Counted from the first letter of the stretch, positions 46,316 through 57,599 are shown. The stretch: DNA of 64,000 nucleotides from Papio anubis (GCF_008728515.1 NC_044977.1:168439139-168503138), one strand, 5' to 3'. Program-made: numbers and translations. The notes: generated by a model from the letters alone, not told the origin.

Positions 46316-46369
46316 GGTCTCTGAAAAAGTTAAAAAAAAGTTAATAAATGTAGTTCATCCATACTCCTT

Positions 46370-46735
46370 TTTTCTTAGATTGGGTTATTAAGGAAACAGA
46401 ATCTGTAGACATGGAAATTAGTGTGCAGGATTATTTGTTGAGGAGAACCATTGAGGTCAAGGCATGTGAGAGAATAGAGCATATGGGAATGAGTAAAGCA
46501 ACAATGCAGTTTCCACACCCACCTCTGTCAATCTCACAGGAGTTCTGGGCTGCATTGGCCCTTTAGAGTTATCTTGAACTGATGACAGGGAACCAGGACT
46601 TTGTATCATTGCATCAACCAGCCTTTCCTAATAATCAGAATTAAGTTCATATAGAAGCCTGCAGAACTAACCTGCATGAGAATTTGAATATTTTATTATT
46701 ACTGTTTTATAGCAAACAAAAGATGACTACATTGA
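46370..46735. other. Unassigned, possible old repeat
   Basis: 'aaggaaacagaatctgtaga' and 'aggattatttgttgaggaga' resemble words seen in dispersed LTR-type repeats, but I cannot confirm a family. Confidence 0.35.
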
Positions 46736-46739
46736 ATGC

Positions 46740-47300
46740 AGGAATTTTTTTAATAAGCATTATCATTTGCAAAGCATGGTAATGGGTACTTTGGGGGAAC
46801 ACACAAGTACTTAAAATCATATGTTTGATATCATGTAACTTAAGAAGTAAATGATGTATATAGAAGTAAATTATCTGTAAAATGAGGATAATAATAGTAT
46901 CTATCTCATAAGGTGAATATGAAGATTAAAAGGTCTTCACTAAGTTAAATATCAAAGTATTTGTTTTTTTGCCCTAGCTACAATAGGTGACACCGAAAGA
47001 TTTTGTGAAAAAAAGGAGGGAATACAAGTTTGTAAGAAGTTCAGGGTAAGAAGTTTTCACTTTATCAGAGAAAGCCTAATGAAGAGAAGGGATTAAGTTG
47101 AGTCTTGAAGAATGCTTTGGACTTTGAAAGGCAAAAATGATGGTGAAGACAATATGGCATTCCAGGGAAAATCAACAGAATGAAAAAATGTGTAGGGAAT
47201 GAAGGCTTAAAAATGTTTTGAGAACAAGCAAAGGTACCAGTATTTCAGGCATATAGGTGGAAGATTTGGAATACTGCTGAAGATTTTCATTTGGGGGTTT
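46740..47300 (-). mobile_element. L2 fragment with a MIR inside or beside it
   Basis: 'aaagcatggtaatgggtact' then 'ttaagttgagtcttgaagaa', 'aatatggcattccagggaaa' are antisense L2. Positions 46865-46965 ('ctgtaaaatgaggataataa', 'tctcataaggtgaatatgaa') are a sense MIR fragment within the L2 interval. Confidence 0.65.
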
Positions 47301-47477
47301 GTTTTTATGTTTTTATTGAGAAGAAAATGAAGAATAACAATTTGAGCAAATTTGAAGTATGAACAAAATAGTGTTTTATGAAAATTAATCTCTGCACAAT
47401 TGAAAAAATATTGGGAGCAAAAAAAAATTTTCCTGTTCCTGCCTGACTCTAAGCTTTCTTTCTGGAGGATGTTCTAA

Positions 47478-47650
47478 GCCAACGGTCACCAATCAACAGC
47501 AGCAGAATCACCTGGAGACTTACTAGAAATACAGATTCTCTGGCTCATTCCCTGATCTACTGAAGGACACTCTGGGTGTGGATCCCAGCAGTCCTGTTTT
47601 AACAAGACCTTCAGGTATTTTGATATATGCTCAAGTTTGAGAATCATTTC
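47478..47650 (+). mobile_element. MER5A DNA transposon relic
   Basis: 'cagcagaatcacctggagac', 'aatacagattctctggctca', 'gatatatgctcaagtttgag' follow MER5A from left to right. Confidence 0.85.
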
Positions 47651-47654
47651 TGTA

Positions 47655-48435
47655 GTGTTTCTCTAAGACATTTTTTTTTTTTCCTGGAGCAAATATTCTT
47701 CTGGAATATCCTGAGGCAACCCACTTCTCTCTGTAACTCTCTGGAGGATATGTTTGCTGTACAATAATATCTTTCCAGACTGTCTCTGACCAAATGACTC
47801 AACAGTGAACCATGCTATGCTCTTCTATGGGTCAGGTTGGTTTTGGACCATTACTCCACATAAATGTTTAATACAACATTCCTTCTGTTTGTTTTGGCTG
47901 AGTGATGCCAGAACACCAGTGTGTCCCTTTTACTACAATTAAGATACCAGGAAAAATACTCACAGAACTTCACAGGGCATCAGAAAAGGCCATTGATTAG
48001 CATACTTTTCCATGACAAACAAACAAAAAAACTGAAAGGTCCTTTCCCATTATTAGTCAAACTCTGGAGTAACTAATGGAAGAATGCATAAAAAATATTT
48101 CAAAATAATTAGAGTTTGGATACTGAGGAGGGGATTATGATCAATAGAAAATGGTTTTTAAGTATATGCTAAATAAGAAAGATCAATGAATGGCCAAATG
48201 TAGAATTTATGTGTGACTCTGGGGATTCTGGATATTTTTTTGATCAATGGATGGGAAGTTGACAGGAGAACAGAATGACAAGGAAGTTAATTTAGCACTC
48301 AGTGTATCCAGCCCAGATGGGGGTAAAGACTTGAAATACACAAAGCAATCTTATGGAGTACTGTGGCTGCTATAAACTCAGCACATTTTGCAGATGCCAA
48401 AAGAAAAAAAAATCACACACAGATACAATGTGCTA
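47655..48435. other. Unassigned stretch, no gene seen
   Basis: No named repeat or exon. Mixed composition. Confidence 0.45.
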
Positions 48436-48441
48436 CATATA

Positions 48442-48522
48442 TTAGGTTGGTGCACAAGTAATTGTGTGTTTTTGAAATTACCTTCAATGGCGAAAACCAC
48501 AATTATGTGTTCACCAACCTAA
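48442..48522. mobile_element. MADE1 (mariner-derived MITE) hairpin
   Basis: The terminal inverted repeats ttaggttggtg and caccaacctaa flank an 81-bp palindromic element with TA target duplication on each side (48440-48441, 48523-48524). The arms pair over about 37 nt. MADE1 is the non-autonomous relative of Hsmar1, and transcribed MADE1 palindromes gave rise to the primate miR-548 family. Whether this copy is processed is unknown. Confidence 0.95.
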
Positions 48523-48638
48523 TACAATTCATTTGTGCTTCAAAATACTTTCATCTTACTATCCAAACAGGAATCTTCCCCAAGACTAATGTATCAATTG
48601 TTGTGTACTTATGCAAGTTAGCAGAGAGTGAAGTTTGT

Positions 48639-48639
48639 A

Positions 48640-48675
<36 letters not shown>
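48639..48675. repeat. (TA)n(TG)n microsatellite
   Basis: A TA run (48639-48651) passes directly into about 12 TG units (48652-48675). Confidence 0.95.
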
Positions 48676-48679
48676 AAAT

Positions 48680-49380
48680 TATATATATTTCAGTTTGCCC
48701 ATGTAGCTATCTTTACAAGGATATTTATGAAACTTTGCTGTTTTCTTGGATGTCTAGAAGCATGAATACAGTAACCCATGAATGTCACCTCACCTCAAAC
48801 TCTGTCTCCTTCAGCATTATCCCCCATTGACTCCTCTTTTAGTGATTTTCCCATTCTATCAGGTTGAGTATCTCTAAGCCATCTTTACTCACTTTCTGTC
48901 TTAAATTTCAGCCGAGTTGATTTCCCCTGCTCAGCAGGACTTAGACTCATTTCTACTTCATATTTAGAATGCCAGGATTTTGATTCAGGATCCCATTTGG
49001 ATTAATTGCCAACATTAATGTATGAGCTTTACTGACTGAATTCTAAGGCTGAAATCTTGATCTTCCTCTAATTGGGGTAGATCAGTGCCAGATAAGTCTG
49101 CCCAAATCATGCATTTTGCCAAGTTACTCCCAGTCCTTCACACCCCATGCCTTACGATTGCCTTTACAATATAGTTTACAACACGACATCTGAAATCGCA
49201 TTTGCTCATTATAACCTGCCGTTCCTATCCTTTCACCATGACTTCTTCATAGCCAAATGATCCCCCTGCTGTGACTCACACGTGCTTTTGAATGCTTGCC
49301 TAGAAAGTTTAGTCCTCTTTTTCCACCGAGTGAAATTCAGCCCATCTTTCATAACCAGGTTGAAAACATCAGGCAAACAA
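48680..49380. other. Unassigned stretch, possible L2
   Basis: 'cacaccccatgccttacgat' and 'cattataacctgccgttcct' (49140-49230) have the texture of L2 ORF2 sequence in sense orientation, but I cannot support it strongly. No gene seen. Confidence 0.35.
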
Positions 49381-49383
49381 GTA

Positions 49384-49680
49384 GAAAGGAAGGAAGGAAG
49401 GAAGGAAGGAAGGAAGGAAGGAAGGAAGGGGAAGCGGAAGGGGGGAGGGAGGGATAGGAAAGAAGGCATAGGAAGGAAGGGAGAAAGAGAAGGAGGAATG
49501 AAGGAGGGAATGAAAGAGATAGGAAGGAAAGAAAGAAGGAAGGAAGTGGAAGGGAGAGATAAAAGAAGAGAGGGAGAGAAGGACAAAAGGAGGGGAGAGG
49601 GAAGAAGAAACATAGAAAGGGAAAGAAGGAGAGAAGGAAGAGAAGAAGGAGGGAGGGAAATAGAAGGAAAGGAAGCCAAT
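49384..49680. repeat. GGAA-based polypurine tract, about 300 bp
   Basis: It starts with about 10 GGAA units (49386-49428), then degenerates into mixed gga/gaa/ggga units with few pyrimidines until about 49680. The 169-codon plus frame (R/K/E/G) and the 155-codon minus frame (S/P/L/F) are products of this tract, not genes. Confidence 0.95.
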
Positions 49681-49844
49681 ATGGAGAGAAATGAAGGCAA
49701 GAAAATTAATACTTATTTGGCCCCCAAAAGGCAAATGTCATCACCCCTACCTTTTTCATATAAGGAAACTAAACATCAGAAAATGAAATAAATTTTCCAA
49801 GCCCACAATTATTAATTGGCAGATAAGATATGTCACCGGATCTT

Positions 49845-50032
49845 TGTGCAGCAGTTTCAAAGTTGAATATGCACCAGAACCACCTGGCAGGATGGTAAAA
49901 ATACAAACTGCTGGACTCTGGCCCCAGAGTTTTTGATAAGTTAGTTTTGGGTTGGGGTCTGAGAATTTTTATGTTTAGTAAATGCTCAGGTGCTTTCGCT
50001 GGTGGTCCAGGGATCATAATTTGAGAACAGTG
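49845..50032 (+). mobile_element. MER5A DNA transposon relic
   Basis: 'accagaaccacctggcagga', 'ttgggttggggtctgagaat' and 'tcataatttgagaacagtg' match MER5A. Confidence 0.87.
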
Positions 50033-50039
50033 CCTCCAT

Positions 50040-50100
50040 TGCCATCACCACTAATTGGCACGTTGTAGTCACTCTACAATCATTTGTTGAATAGATACAA
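50040..50100 (+). mobile_element. L2 3' terminus
   Basis: 'taattggcacgttgtagtca' then 'tcatttgttgaatagata' is the sense L2 end, abutting the MER5A. Confidence 0.65.
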
Positions 50101-50109
50101 GTGTATCAA

Positions 50110-50710
50110 ATCTAGTTTCTACTATATTTAGAAGCCTGTCTTCATCACTGCAGTTGGCAGTGACAGTCCTCAATTCTTAATTTCTGAGTCTACACTACTT
50201 AGTCTACATTTACTATTTCTGTTGTGCTACGACAGATTCCCCAATGGCACCCTTCATTTGAAGGTGCAAGTGATTAAGGAAAGTCTCCAGGGGAAATCGG
50301 TAGGAGAGTGGTAGAAGGAAAGGAATATGAGGAAGCGGAGCAAGTATGTAGGTGAAGTCCCACAGAGAGTGGCTTCAGCCTAATCCCATTCAGCTCCAGC
50401 CGCTGGACCAGAGGGCTAGGTTTTCATATTTCCACATCCATCATTCACCATTGCTTGAGGCTTCTCAGGAGGATGTGCATTCTCAGGCACTTCTAGCTCT
50501 CTGCATAGGAGGGCAAAGTGGCTCCAGTAGCCTAAGGGCAACTATTTAAAAATGAGCCACAGATGCTGGCTGTTAAAGTGAAAACAATAAAACAATAAGA
50601 ATGAATCTGAGAGAATGTGAGTGGACACCAACATACACACTAGGTTGTACTGGAGATTTTTTCTTACACCTTAGTCCCTAATTGGATTTAAAATCCTGGA
50701 GACTGAAGGA
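50110..50710. other. Unassigned stretch, no gene seen
   Basis: No named repeat. Short frame 50352-50549 has no known domain. Confidence 0.45.
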
Positions 50711-50714
50711 TGTG

Positions 50715-50718
<4 letters not shown>

Positions 50719-50750
<32 letters not shown>
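50719..50750. repeat. (GT)n microsatellite
   Basis: About 16 uninterrupted GT units, likely polymorphic. Confidence 0.95.
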
Positions 50751-50752
<2 letters not shown>

Positions 50753-50754
50753 GT

Positions 50755-51310
50755 TGAAACATCTGAAATTGCCAATACTCAACCATTTTTGAAAAACAAA
50801 ACTGGCAATTGCATATTTCTCAACTTGATACATAGATCTTACCTAACCACCATTCAACAATGGGATAGATTAATCCATAGCCTTCAGTCCCCTATCCTGT
50901 CAGATGCCCCCTTCCCTGAAAGCTCTCAGCTGGCTGAAGACTATTTTTCATGTGCATGCAATTACTGTTCTTACCAGTTGAGTCATATGTTTACTAAGAT
51001 TCAGCCAATTTTGTTATGCTTATTATTGTAGGTATGCATTTTAGTTAAAAATCACATAAACTAAAGAAATATGAATGTGAAAAAGACATGTTGCATCTAT
51101 GAAAATTACATTTAATGCTTTTTAAATTTCCAAAATAAGAGCTACTTAAAAGCAAACCCCAAAAAATCTGCTTTTGAATTAGATGCCAATAAGACAGCTG
51201 TAAAAGACTGGAAAACAAATCATTACAATCTAGGAGGACTGTTTATGTGGAATGTTTTAATAAACATCTTTAATGTATCATAGCAGGTTAACAAAACCCA
51301 AACTAGGAAT
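50755..51310. other. Unassigned stretch, no gene seen
   Basis: No named repeat. Chance frame 50789-51031. Confidence 0.45.
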
Positions 51311-51319
51311 TGTGGTATT

Positions 51320-51770
51320 TTAATTAAGATGTTTTAGGCTGGAAGTAACAGAAATTCTGCTAGAAATGGCTTAAAAAGAATAATGGAATTCCCATTCTTG
51401 TGAGGCAGAAGTCCTGAGGTAGAAATGCTCCGGGGTTGTTAAACACAGCAGGTTAATCAAGTCATCCCATAGCATTTCCGCCTCTCTGCCTGATCACTTC
51501 TTGTATATTGGCAACAACCCTTTATGAAGTCAAAATCACTGCAGTAGAATAAGGAACCCCTCACAACCGATAAATCAATAGTCAATGACAGAAAGGGAAA
51601 TCTGGCATACTGTCTCCCACACCCCTACATTGCTTTTTAACAGCAAAGATATCTTTCGAAGAATTTCCCCAGGTTTCTTTCGTGTCTCATTGGCCAGAAA
51701 CAGATCATTACCTAACACCATCTATTGGTAAGCCAGAGAATCACCCAACTCACTTTGGAAAGGGAAATGC
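51320..51770. mobile_element. Possible ancient interspersed repeat, family unassigned
   Basis: 'ggctggaagtaacagaaatt', 'catttccgcctctctgcctg', 'cattggccagaaacagatca' occur in an order typical of a dispersed human repeat with a 'tttattggctcat ... cattggctcgg' pattern. I cannot name it. Confidence 0.35.
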
Positions 51771-52009
51771 ACCAGGGTAAAGGAAGCTCTTGGAACGTAG
51801 AAGAGGGGGAGTAGCTTCTAGACAGGCAATCAATCCTGTGTGCTCCAGGTAGATAAGGCGTCATGGGTTTTCAAAATAAGTGATAAACACCCATACTGCA
51901 TGGAAGATCATTGCCCTCCATTTAGAAATTGGTGAATATACACTCATATGTATCAAGTTAAAAAAATAAAAATGCTTCAGTTATCTATTCCTTGCTTTAA
52001 ATTTTACTC

Positions 52010-52150
52010 ACCTTCTGATCCTGATCACATCAGATAAGAAATTTCCTACTATACTTACTGCTTCACTGTATTTTTTAAAGTAGGCAGTACAAGGTTCCAC
52101 ACACAGTATGTAGTCAATAGGTGTTAATAGCAGTGATGATTATAGACATT
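52010..52150 (+). mobile_element. MIR 3' end, weak
   Basis: 'aaggttccacacacagtatg' then 'tagtcaataggtgttaatag' is close to the MIR terminus. The upstream part is poorly preserved. Confidence 0.45.
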
Positions 52151-52765
52151 TGGTACAACAGGGACCCAATCAGTGTTTATTGATTTACTATACATAGGGG
52201 TTAAGAAGAGAAGATGACAAACTCAAAGTGTTGTACATGACTATTAAGTGTCTTGCCCCTATCTGGGAAATCACATCTACTGTCAAGAAAATGTCTGGCC
52301 TATTTCAAATATTAAGTACTTTCACCTTTAGAGGATCATTTCTATTAATAATTCTGAAAGCTAATGATGGCAGAAAAAAATGCTGGCTATTTACCAAACC
52401 ATCTACTTTCTCTCCTAGGAACATGGAGAAACTATTTTGACCAGCTGCCTAGCATCTAGAAAAGGCTTTATAGTTACTTGTGGCCACAAAAATGTTGACT
52501 GAAAACACTGGTCCCCAAAGCCCCCTGGGATCTTTATGAAAACACCTGCTCATTTCCTCTCTGTCATCTTGTCATTTGTAGATTTAAAGCAGAGGAACAC
52601 ACCTCCGTTAAAATGGCTTATACCCAAAAGACAGGCAATAACAAATACGCGCAAGGATGTGCAGAAAGGGAACCCTCGTACACTGTTGGTAGGAATGTAA
52701 ATTAGTACAACCACTGTGCAGAGCAATTTCAAGGTTCTTCAAAAAAAGTAAAAATTGAGCTACCA

Positions 52766-52864
52766 AGCCTGTAATCCCAGCACTTTGGGAGGCCGAGACG
52801 GGCGGATTACGAGGTCAGGAGATCGAGACCATCCTTCCTAATATGGTGAAACCCTGTCTCTACT

Positions 52865-52900
<36 letters not shown>

Positions 52901-52903
52901 TAC
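52766..52903 (+). mobile_element. Half-Alu (left arm only) nested in L1
   Basis: It contains Alu from 'gcctgtaatcccagcacttt' to 'tctctactaaaa', i.e. the left monomer lacking its first 20-odd bases and the whole right monomer. It ends in a (CA)n tract (52868-52898). The direct repeat tgagctacca lies at 52756-52765 and 52904-52913. Confidence 0.9.
52868..52898. repeat. (CA)n microsatellite at the half-Alu tail
   Basis: About 15 CA units replacing what should be the A-rich tail or linker of the Alu. Confidence 0.95.
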
Positions 52904-53569
52904 TGAGCTACCATATGATCCAGCACTCCCACTGCTGGATATTAAAGAGGTATCTGCACTCCCACATTTGTTGCAGTACTGTTTCCAATAGCTAAGATTT
53001 GGAAAAAACCTAAGTGTCGATCAACAGTTGAATGAATAAAGAAAATATGGTACATATACACAATAGAATACTATTCAGCCATAAAAGGAGATTTCAGTCA
53101 TTTGTAACAACATGATGGAACTGGAGATCATTAGGTTAATTTTAAAAAGCCAGGCACATAAAGACAAACATCACATGTTCTCACTTATTTGTGGGATCTA
53201 AAAATCAAAACAATTGAACTCATGAACAGAGAGAGTAGAAGGATGGTTACTAGAGGCTGGCAAGGGTAGTAGGGGGGATGGAAGGGTGGTGGGGATGGTT
53301 GATGGGTACAAAAAATAGGTCAAATAAGTAAGAGCTATGATTTGATAGCACAATAGATGACTATAGTCAACAATAATTGTACATTTTTAAATAGTATAAT
53401 TGTATTGTTTATAACTTAAAGGATAAATGCTTGAGGGGATCAGTACCCCATTCTCCACGATGTGCTTATTTCACATTGAGGGTCTATATCAAAACATCTC
53501 ATATACCCCATAAATATGTGTACCTATTATGTCCCCACAAAAATAAGAATAAAGTGGGGGAACAACTGA

Positions 53570-55380
53570 GGACTTCAAGGACCCAGGGTCTAACAGAGCC
53601 ACCACATGCCAAACATTTTGTTGAAATGTGCTCTCTTATTGTTAAGCTCATGAGATTGTGTGGTTATTACAGCAGTTAGCAACTTACACATGCATAGAAT
53701 AATAAAACAGGCACAGCTGTAGCCATAATTGTAAAGTAAGGGATACTGGGTTTTGGCACGTCTCACCACTTGACTTTCCTGAAAATTTGCCCTTCTTCTA
53801 ACTTTTAATGTCTTTCTTTTTATACTTTACTCCAAACACCTAAAAACATTTGTGTTGCTTTGCTGAGAAAGAATTCCTTCTGATATTTGCAACCATGCTA
53901 AACTGTACAGAACTTCATTTGGTTGTAGTCTTCCATTTAAAATCCAAATGTTCATTTGCATTTTAAAAGGCCTACAGAAAGACTACCATGCTTACACCTA
54001 AAGAATCTATCACTAATGGTTGAATTTCAATCATCAGAAAAATAAAAAAATTACTATGCAAATTACACTGTACAGGTAATAGCCTATTTCACTTAGAATC
54101 CCAGTCCTGAACAGAAATTAAGTTTACATTTTGATTTTTCATGTAAAATAACATACAAAAAAAAGGGCAATTGTTCTATTTAAATCTCTTTCTCTGCATG
54201 GCTTTCAATTCACACTTATTTATAGTATACTAACTAAAATTCTTTAAAACTGGAAAGGTTTTATTGTATTTATTGTTATATCTCATGAATTTTAAAATGT
54301 CTAAAATTGAGAAAGATAATTAAGGAAAAATGCATATAATTTAATTGTGCAAATGAACAATATTCACTAACTGTGTAATGAACTCAGAATTGCTTTACTT
54401 ACATTCAGAAACATTTATATCAATATTTGTTTTCTCTATTTTAGACTGCAAGTAATTCCAGGGCAAGAAATGTAACTTGTACTTTATTCTGTATGTAGTG
54501 TATAGTATCATCTATCTATTCCTATTATTGGAATTAATTCTTACCTTTTGAAATAGGTGACAAATATGTGGTTGGAAGAAATTTATACCTACCAATTAAA
54601 ACATATAAAACAAAGAAACAAACAAAAAGTAGCTCATCTACTTCTCTAAAATCCAGTAGCTTCCTCCTGAGCCCCTATATTTGCTAATGGAAGGTAGGGG
54701 AAGGTACAGGGAAGAGAAGAGGATGGAAGACTTAAATTTAAAATCAAAGTAACTTAGTTACTTCTAGTTGCAAGTAATCTCTTTTGAGTACATAAGCAGT
54801 CAACTCAAATTTCAAATTTCCTTTAATGTTGTTTGCCCTCTCAAAATATCTCCCTGATCCATTTTCTTCCAAAATGGTGCCCAACTCAAGGGGAAAGTTT
54901 TGATATTTTCATGGCACTGTGGAAGAAGAGTAGTTAGTGGGTGCTGACACCCTCTGTCCTGAAGCTGATGAATAGTCTTCCCCTTCCTCTGGAGAAATGT
55001 AGTTCCATACCAGGGCACATGGCTAGAATTGCAGTTTCCACTTGTCACCTAAGCTGGCCAACTTGGTGCAGTGGTACACAACAGTTCTGAACATCTCTTA
55101 TTGGTTAAATGTTGCATTTAAAAAGAGCTTCTTTGAGATGATTTTCAAACAGCCAGTTGTCTTTCACTCTGCATGTCAGGCGATTTATGACCACAAAGCA
55201 TTTAAAAAAACAAAGCTAACTGTATTTCTATATAGTCCTGAAAAGGGAGGAGACAGAAGTGACAAAAGATAATTACAAGTATTTGTCTAATGTACTTGTG
55301 CATTGAATTAGGTGTTAAAATTCCTACAGCTTATTTTGTTATTTGTTATTTTTGGCATTCTTTACATTCATTATTTAACT
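53570..55380. other. Unassigned stretch, no gene seen
   Basis: About 1.8 kb without a repeat that I can name. The opposing frames near 54812-55272 have no recognisable domains. Confidence 0.45.
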
Positions 55381-55394
55381 AATTGGACCTCAAT

Positions 55395-55746
55395 TTTTAT
55401 TCCCTCTCCTCTCCTCTCCTCTCCTCTCCTCTCCCTTTCTCTCTCTCTCTCTCTCTCCCTTTCAGATGAAGTCTCATCCTGTCACCCAGGCTGGAGTGCA
55501 GTGGCGCAATCTCAGCTCACTGCAACCTCCGCCTTCCCAGTTTAAGCTATTCTCCTGCCTCAGACTCTCGAGTAGCCAGGACTACAGGCAGACAGTACCA
55601 CACCCGGCTAATTTTTTTTTTTTTTTTTTTGTATTTTTAGTAGTGATGGGGTTTCACCATGTTGGTAAGGCTGGTCTCGAACTCCTGATCTCAAATGATC
55701 TGCCAGCCTAGGCCTCTCAAAATGGTGGGAGCCACCACGTCTGGCC
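55395..55746 (-). mobile_element. Alu, antisense, with expanded CT-rich tail
   Basis: The body (about 55470-55746) is a complete antisense Alu ending 'ccaccacgtctggcc'. The tail side (55395-55466) has become (CTCCT)n followed by (CT)n, i.e. a GA-rich tail on the Alu strand. Target duplication: tggacctcaat (55384-55394) and tggacatcaat (55747-55757). Confidence 0.95.
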
Positions 55747-55884
55747 TGGACATCAATGTTTCTATTAAATGAGTGTGACAATATTCTTCCTCTCTACCTC
55801 ACATTATTTTGAATCTTGAGTATTAAATATGCTAATATACTTGAAAGCTCTTGGAAATCATAATTTTTGATACAGATGGAAATT

Positions 55885-56010
55885 GTATCTTTGTGTATCA
55901 ACTTCTATGTAAACTCCCTGGAAGCAGTGTCAATATCTCACCTTTCCTTGAATCCTCACAATGTCCTGAACATAATAAAATTTCATTAAATATCCCATGG
56001 ACTGATAATT
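55885..56010 (+). mobile_element. L2 3' end
   Basis: 'gtaaactccctggaagcagt', 'cacaatgtcctgaacataat' and 'aaatttcattaaatatccca' track the sense L2 tail. Confidence 0.6.
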
Positions 56011-56231
56011 GTTTTGCTAAAGTGCAACTCAGATAACTATGCTAGCTGGTATAAAAGTATAGATGGTCTGATAAAGGAGCTCTCTAGTGAAGAAGAGTTT
56101 TAAAAATCCCTTTTGAATATTGATAAAACACTTCAAGAGAGCTATTCAAAATCATATAAAGTGAATTTCATTTATATTAATTAAGGAAGGTCATAAATTG
56201 CAAAGAAACAACAATCAGATTAGCAATGGTT

Positions 56232-56450
56232 TAAACCAGTACTTCTCAAAGTACCCTCCAATCACTACCACCACCACCACCACTACATCAATATCAGCAT
56301 CACCTCGGAATTTGTTAGTACTGCAAATTCCCAATCCCCTTTCCACGTCTACAGAATTAGGAACTAGAGCAGCGACCCAGCAATCTGAGTTTTAAAAATC
56401 CCCACACATAATTCTGATGCATGCTAAAGTTGGAGAATCACTGGTTTCAA
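56232..56450 (+). mobile_element. MER5A relic with internal ACC repeat
   Basis: 'ccagtacttctcaaagtacc', 'tcagcatcacctcggaattt', 'gatgcatgctaaagttggag' and 'aatcactgg' mark MER5A. An ACC-rich microsatellite (56264-56284) has expanded near its left end. Confidence 0.8.
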
Positions 56451-56735
56451 TGATATAAGCAGTTACTATCTAATCTACAAAAATATGAAGAACATTGGTT
56501 ATAAATACTAGCTGAGCTGATGAAAATGGTTAATAAGCGCTAGGCTCCCTATGATTCCAACTCTGGGACCTTGGCTTGCTATTTTTATCCTGAAATTCAT
56601 CATTTTAAGTGCTGCTGCTGAAGCCTCAATGATCATGTTCTCACTTAAGACAGGAAGAAAGGAGAAGGGACAGAGTCATTTGGAACTGTCAATTTTACTG
56701 GGAAACTAGATGCTTTCCCAGAAAGTCTCCAGTCT

Positions 56736-56832
56736 TTGTGAGGACAAGCCGGAGGATCACTTAAGCCCAGGAGTTTGAGACCAGCCTGGGCAACATAGTG
56801 AGACACCATCTCTATTTAAAAAGAAAGAAAGA
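56736..56832 (+). mobile_element. Truncated Alu monomer with perfect target duplication
   Basis: 97 bp from 'ggaggatcacttaagcccag' to 'gagacaccatctctattt' plus an A/AAAG tail. It is a left-arm (FLAM/AluJ-like) fragment only. A perfect 14-bp duplication (aaagtctccagtct) flanks it at 56722-56735 and 56833-56846. Confidence 0.95.
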
Positions 56833-56849
56833 AAAGTCTCCAGTCTGAG

Positions 56850-57345
56850 TTCTCTATACACATCACTGGCTAGAATTGAGTCTCGTGGCCACCATTAGCT
56901 GCCATGTGAATGAATAAACTTTTCAAACTTTATTTTGGAGGAAGGTAAGGGAGAAGGGAATTGAGAATGTATATTTGGTTAGCCAGTTAACAGTGTCTTC
57001 AAATAAAGAGGATTATAACACAAACCCAACAATTTAGAATATTTATCCTGGACATGAGAAAACAAATGGAAAATGAGATATCTGTCTTTATACAGAAGAA
57101 AGCTTAGATGTTACATGAAGTTCTATGAAGCAGAGACAATATGTATAACTTAGAGATCACAGATGTTGGCTCGACAAGAAGGAATTCACTAATGATTAAA
57201 CCTATTCAGAAGGACACAGGATACTTATGGAGTAGAGTGCACCTTATCGGTGTATAACCATATCTAAAAAATGTAGTGGAGAGAATTCCTGCAATGGATC
57301 CCTTCCAAGTCTAAGATTGTAATTTAATACAATGAAGTACTGCAT
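56850..57345. other. Unassigned stretch, no gene seen
   Basis: No named repeat or exon-like segment. Confidence 0.45.
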
Positions 57346-57349
57346 GTTA

Positions 57350-57590
57350 TGGATGATAATTACTAATACTTGGCACATGTTTATTCTACCCCTGACATTA
57401 TATCAAGTATTATACATGTATGATCTCATTTTCTATTACAACACAACTATGAACTAAGGACTACCATTATTCCCTTTTGAAGAAATGGAGACATAGAGAA
57501 GTAATACTTTGCTCAAGGTCATGGAGCTGACTTGCGAGCCCAAGTAATATGACTTGAGGAGTCATACTCTTTATACTTGCAACCATCTCC
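57350..57590 (-). mobile_element. MIR SINE
   Basis: 'tatgatctcattttctatta', 'tgaagaaatggagacataga', 'tttgctcaaggtcatggagc' are antisense MIR in order. Confidence 0.85.
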
Positions 57591-57599
57591 TGGATTTAA

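Larger units (their letters stand above)
52590..53560 (+). mobile_element. LINE-1 (L1PB/L1MA-like) 3' end, sense
   Basis: ORF2 tail and 3' UTR: 'ggaaccctcgtacactgttg', 'tatgatccagcactcccact', 'atattcagcc'-type Y-S-A motif (ctattcagccataaaagg), 'acatgttctcacttatttgt', 'ggatggttactagaggctgg', 'aaatatgtgtacctattatg'. It is interrupted at 52766-52903 by a half-Alu. Several stops mean no function. Confidence 0.92.

Noticed and set aside
49233..49791. Long K/R/E/G and S/P/L/F frames on opposite strands
   Set aside because: They are translations of the GGAA polypurine tract.
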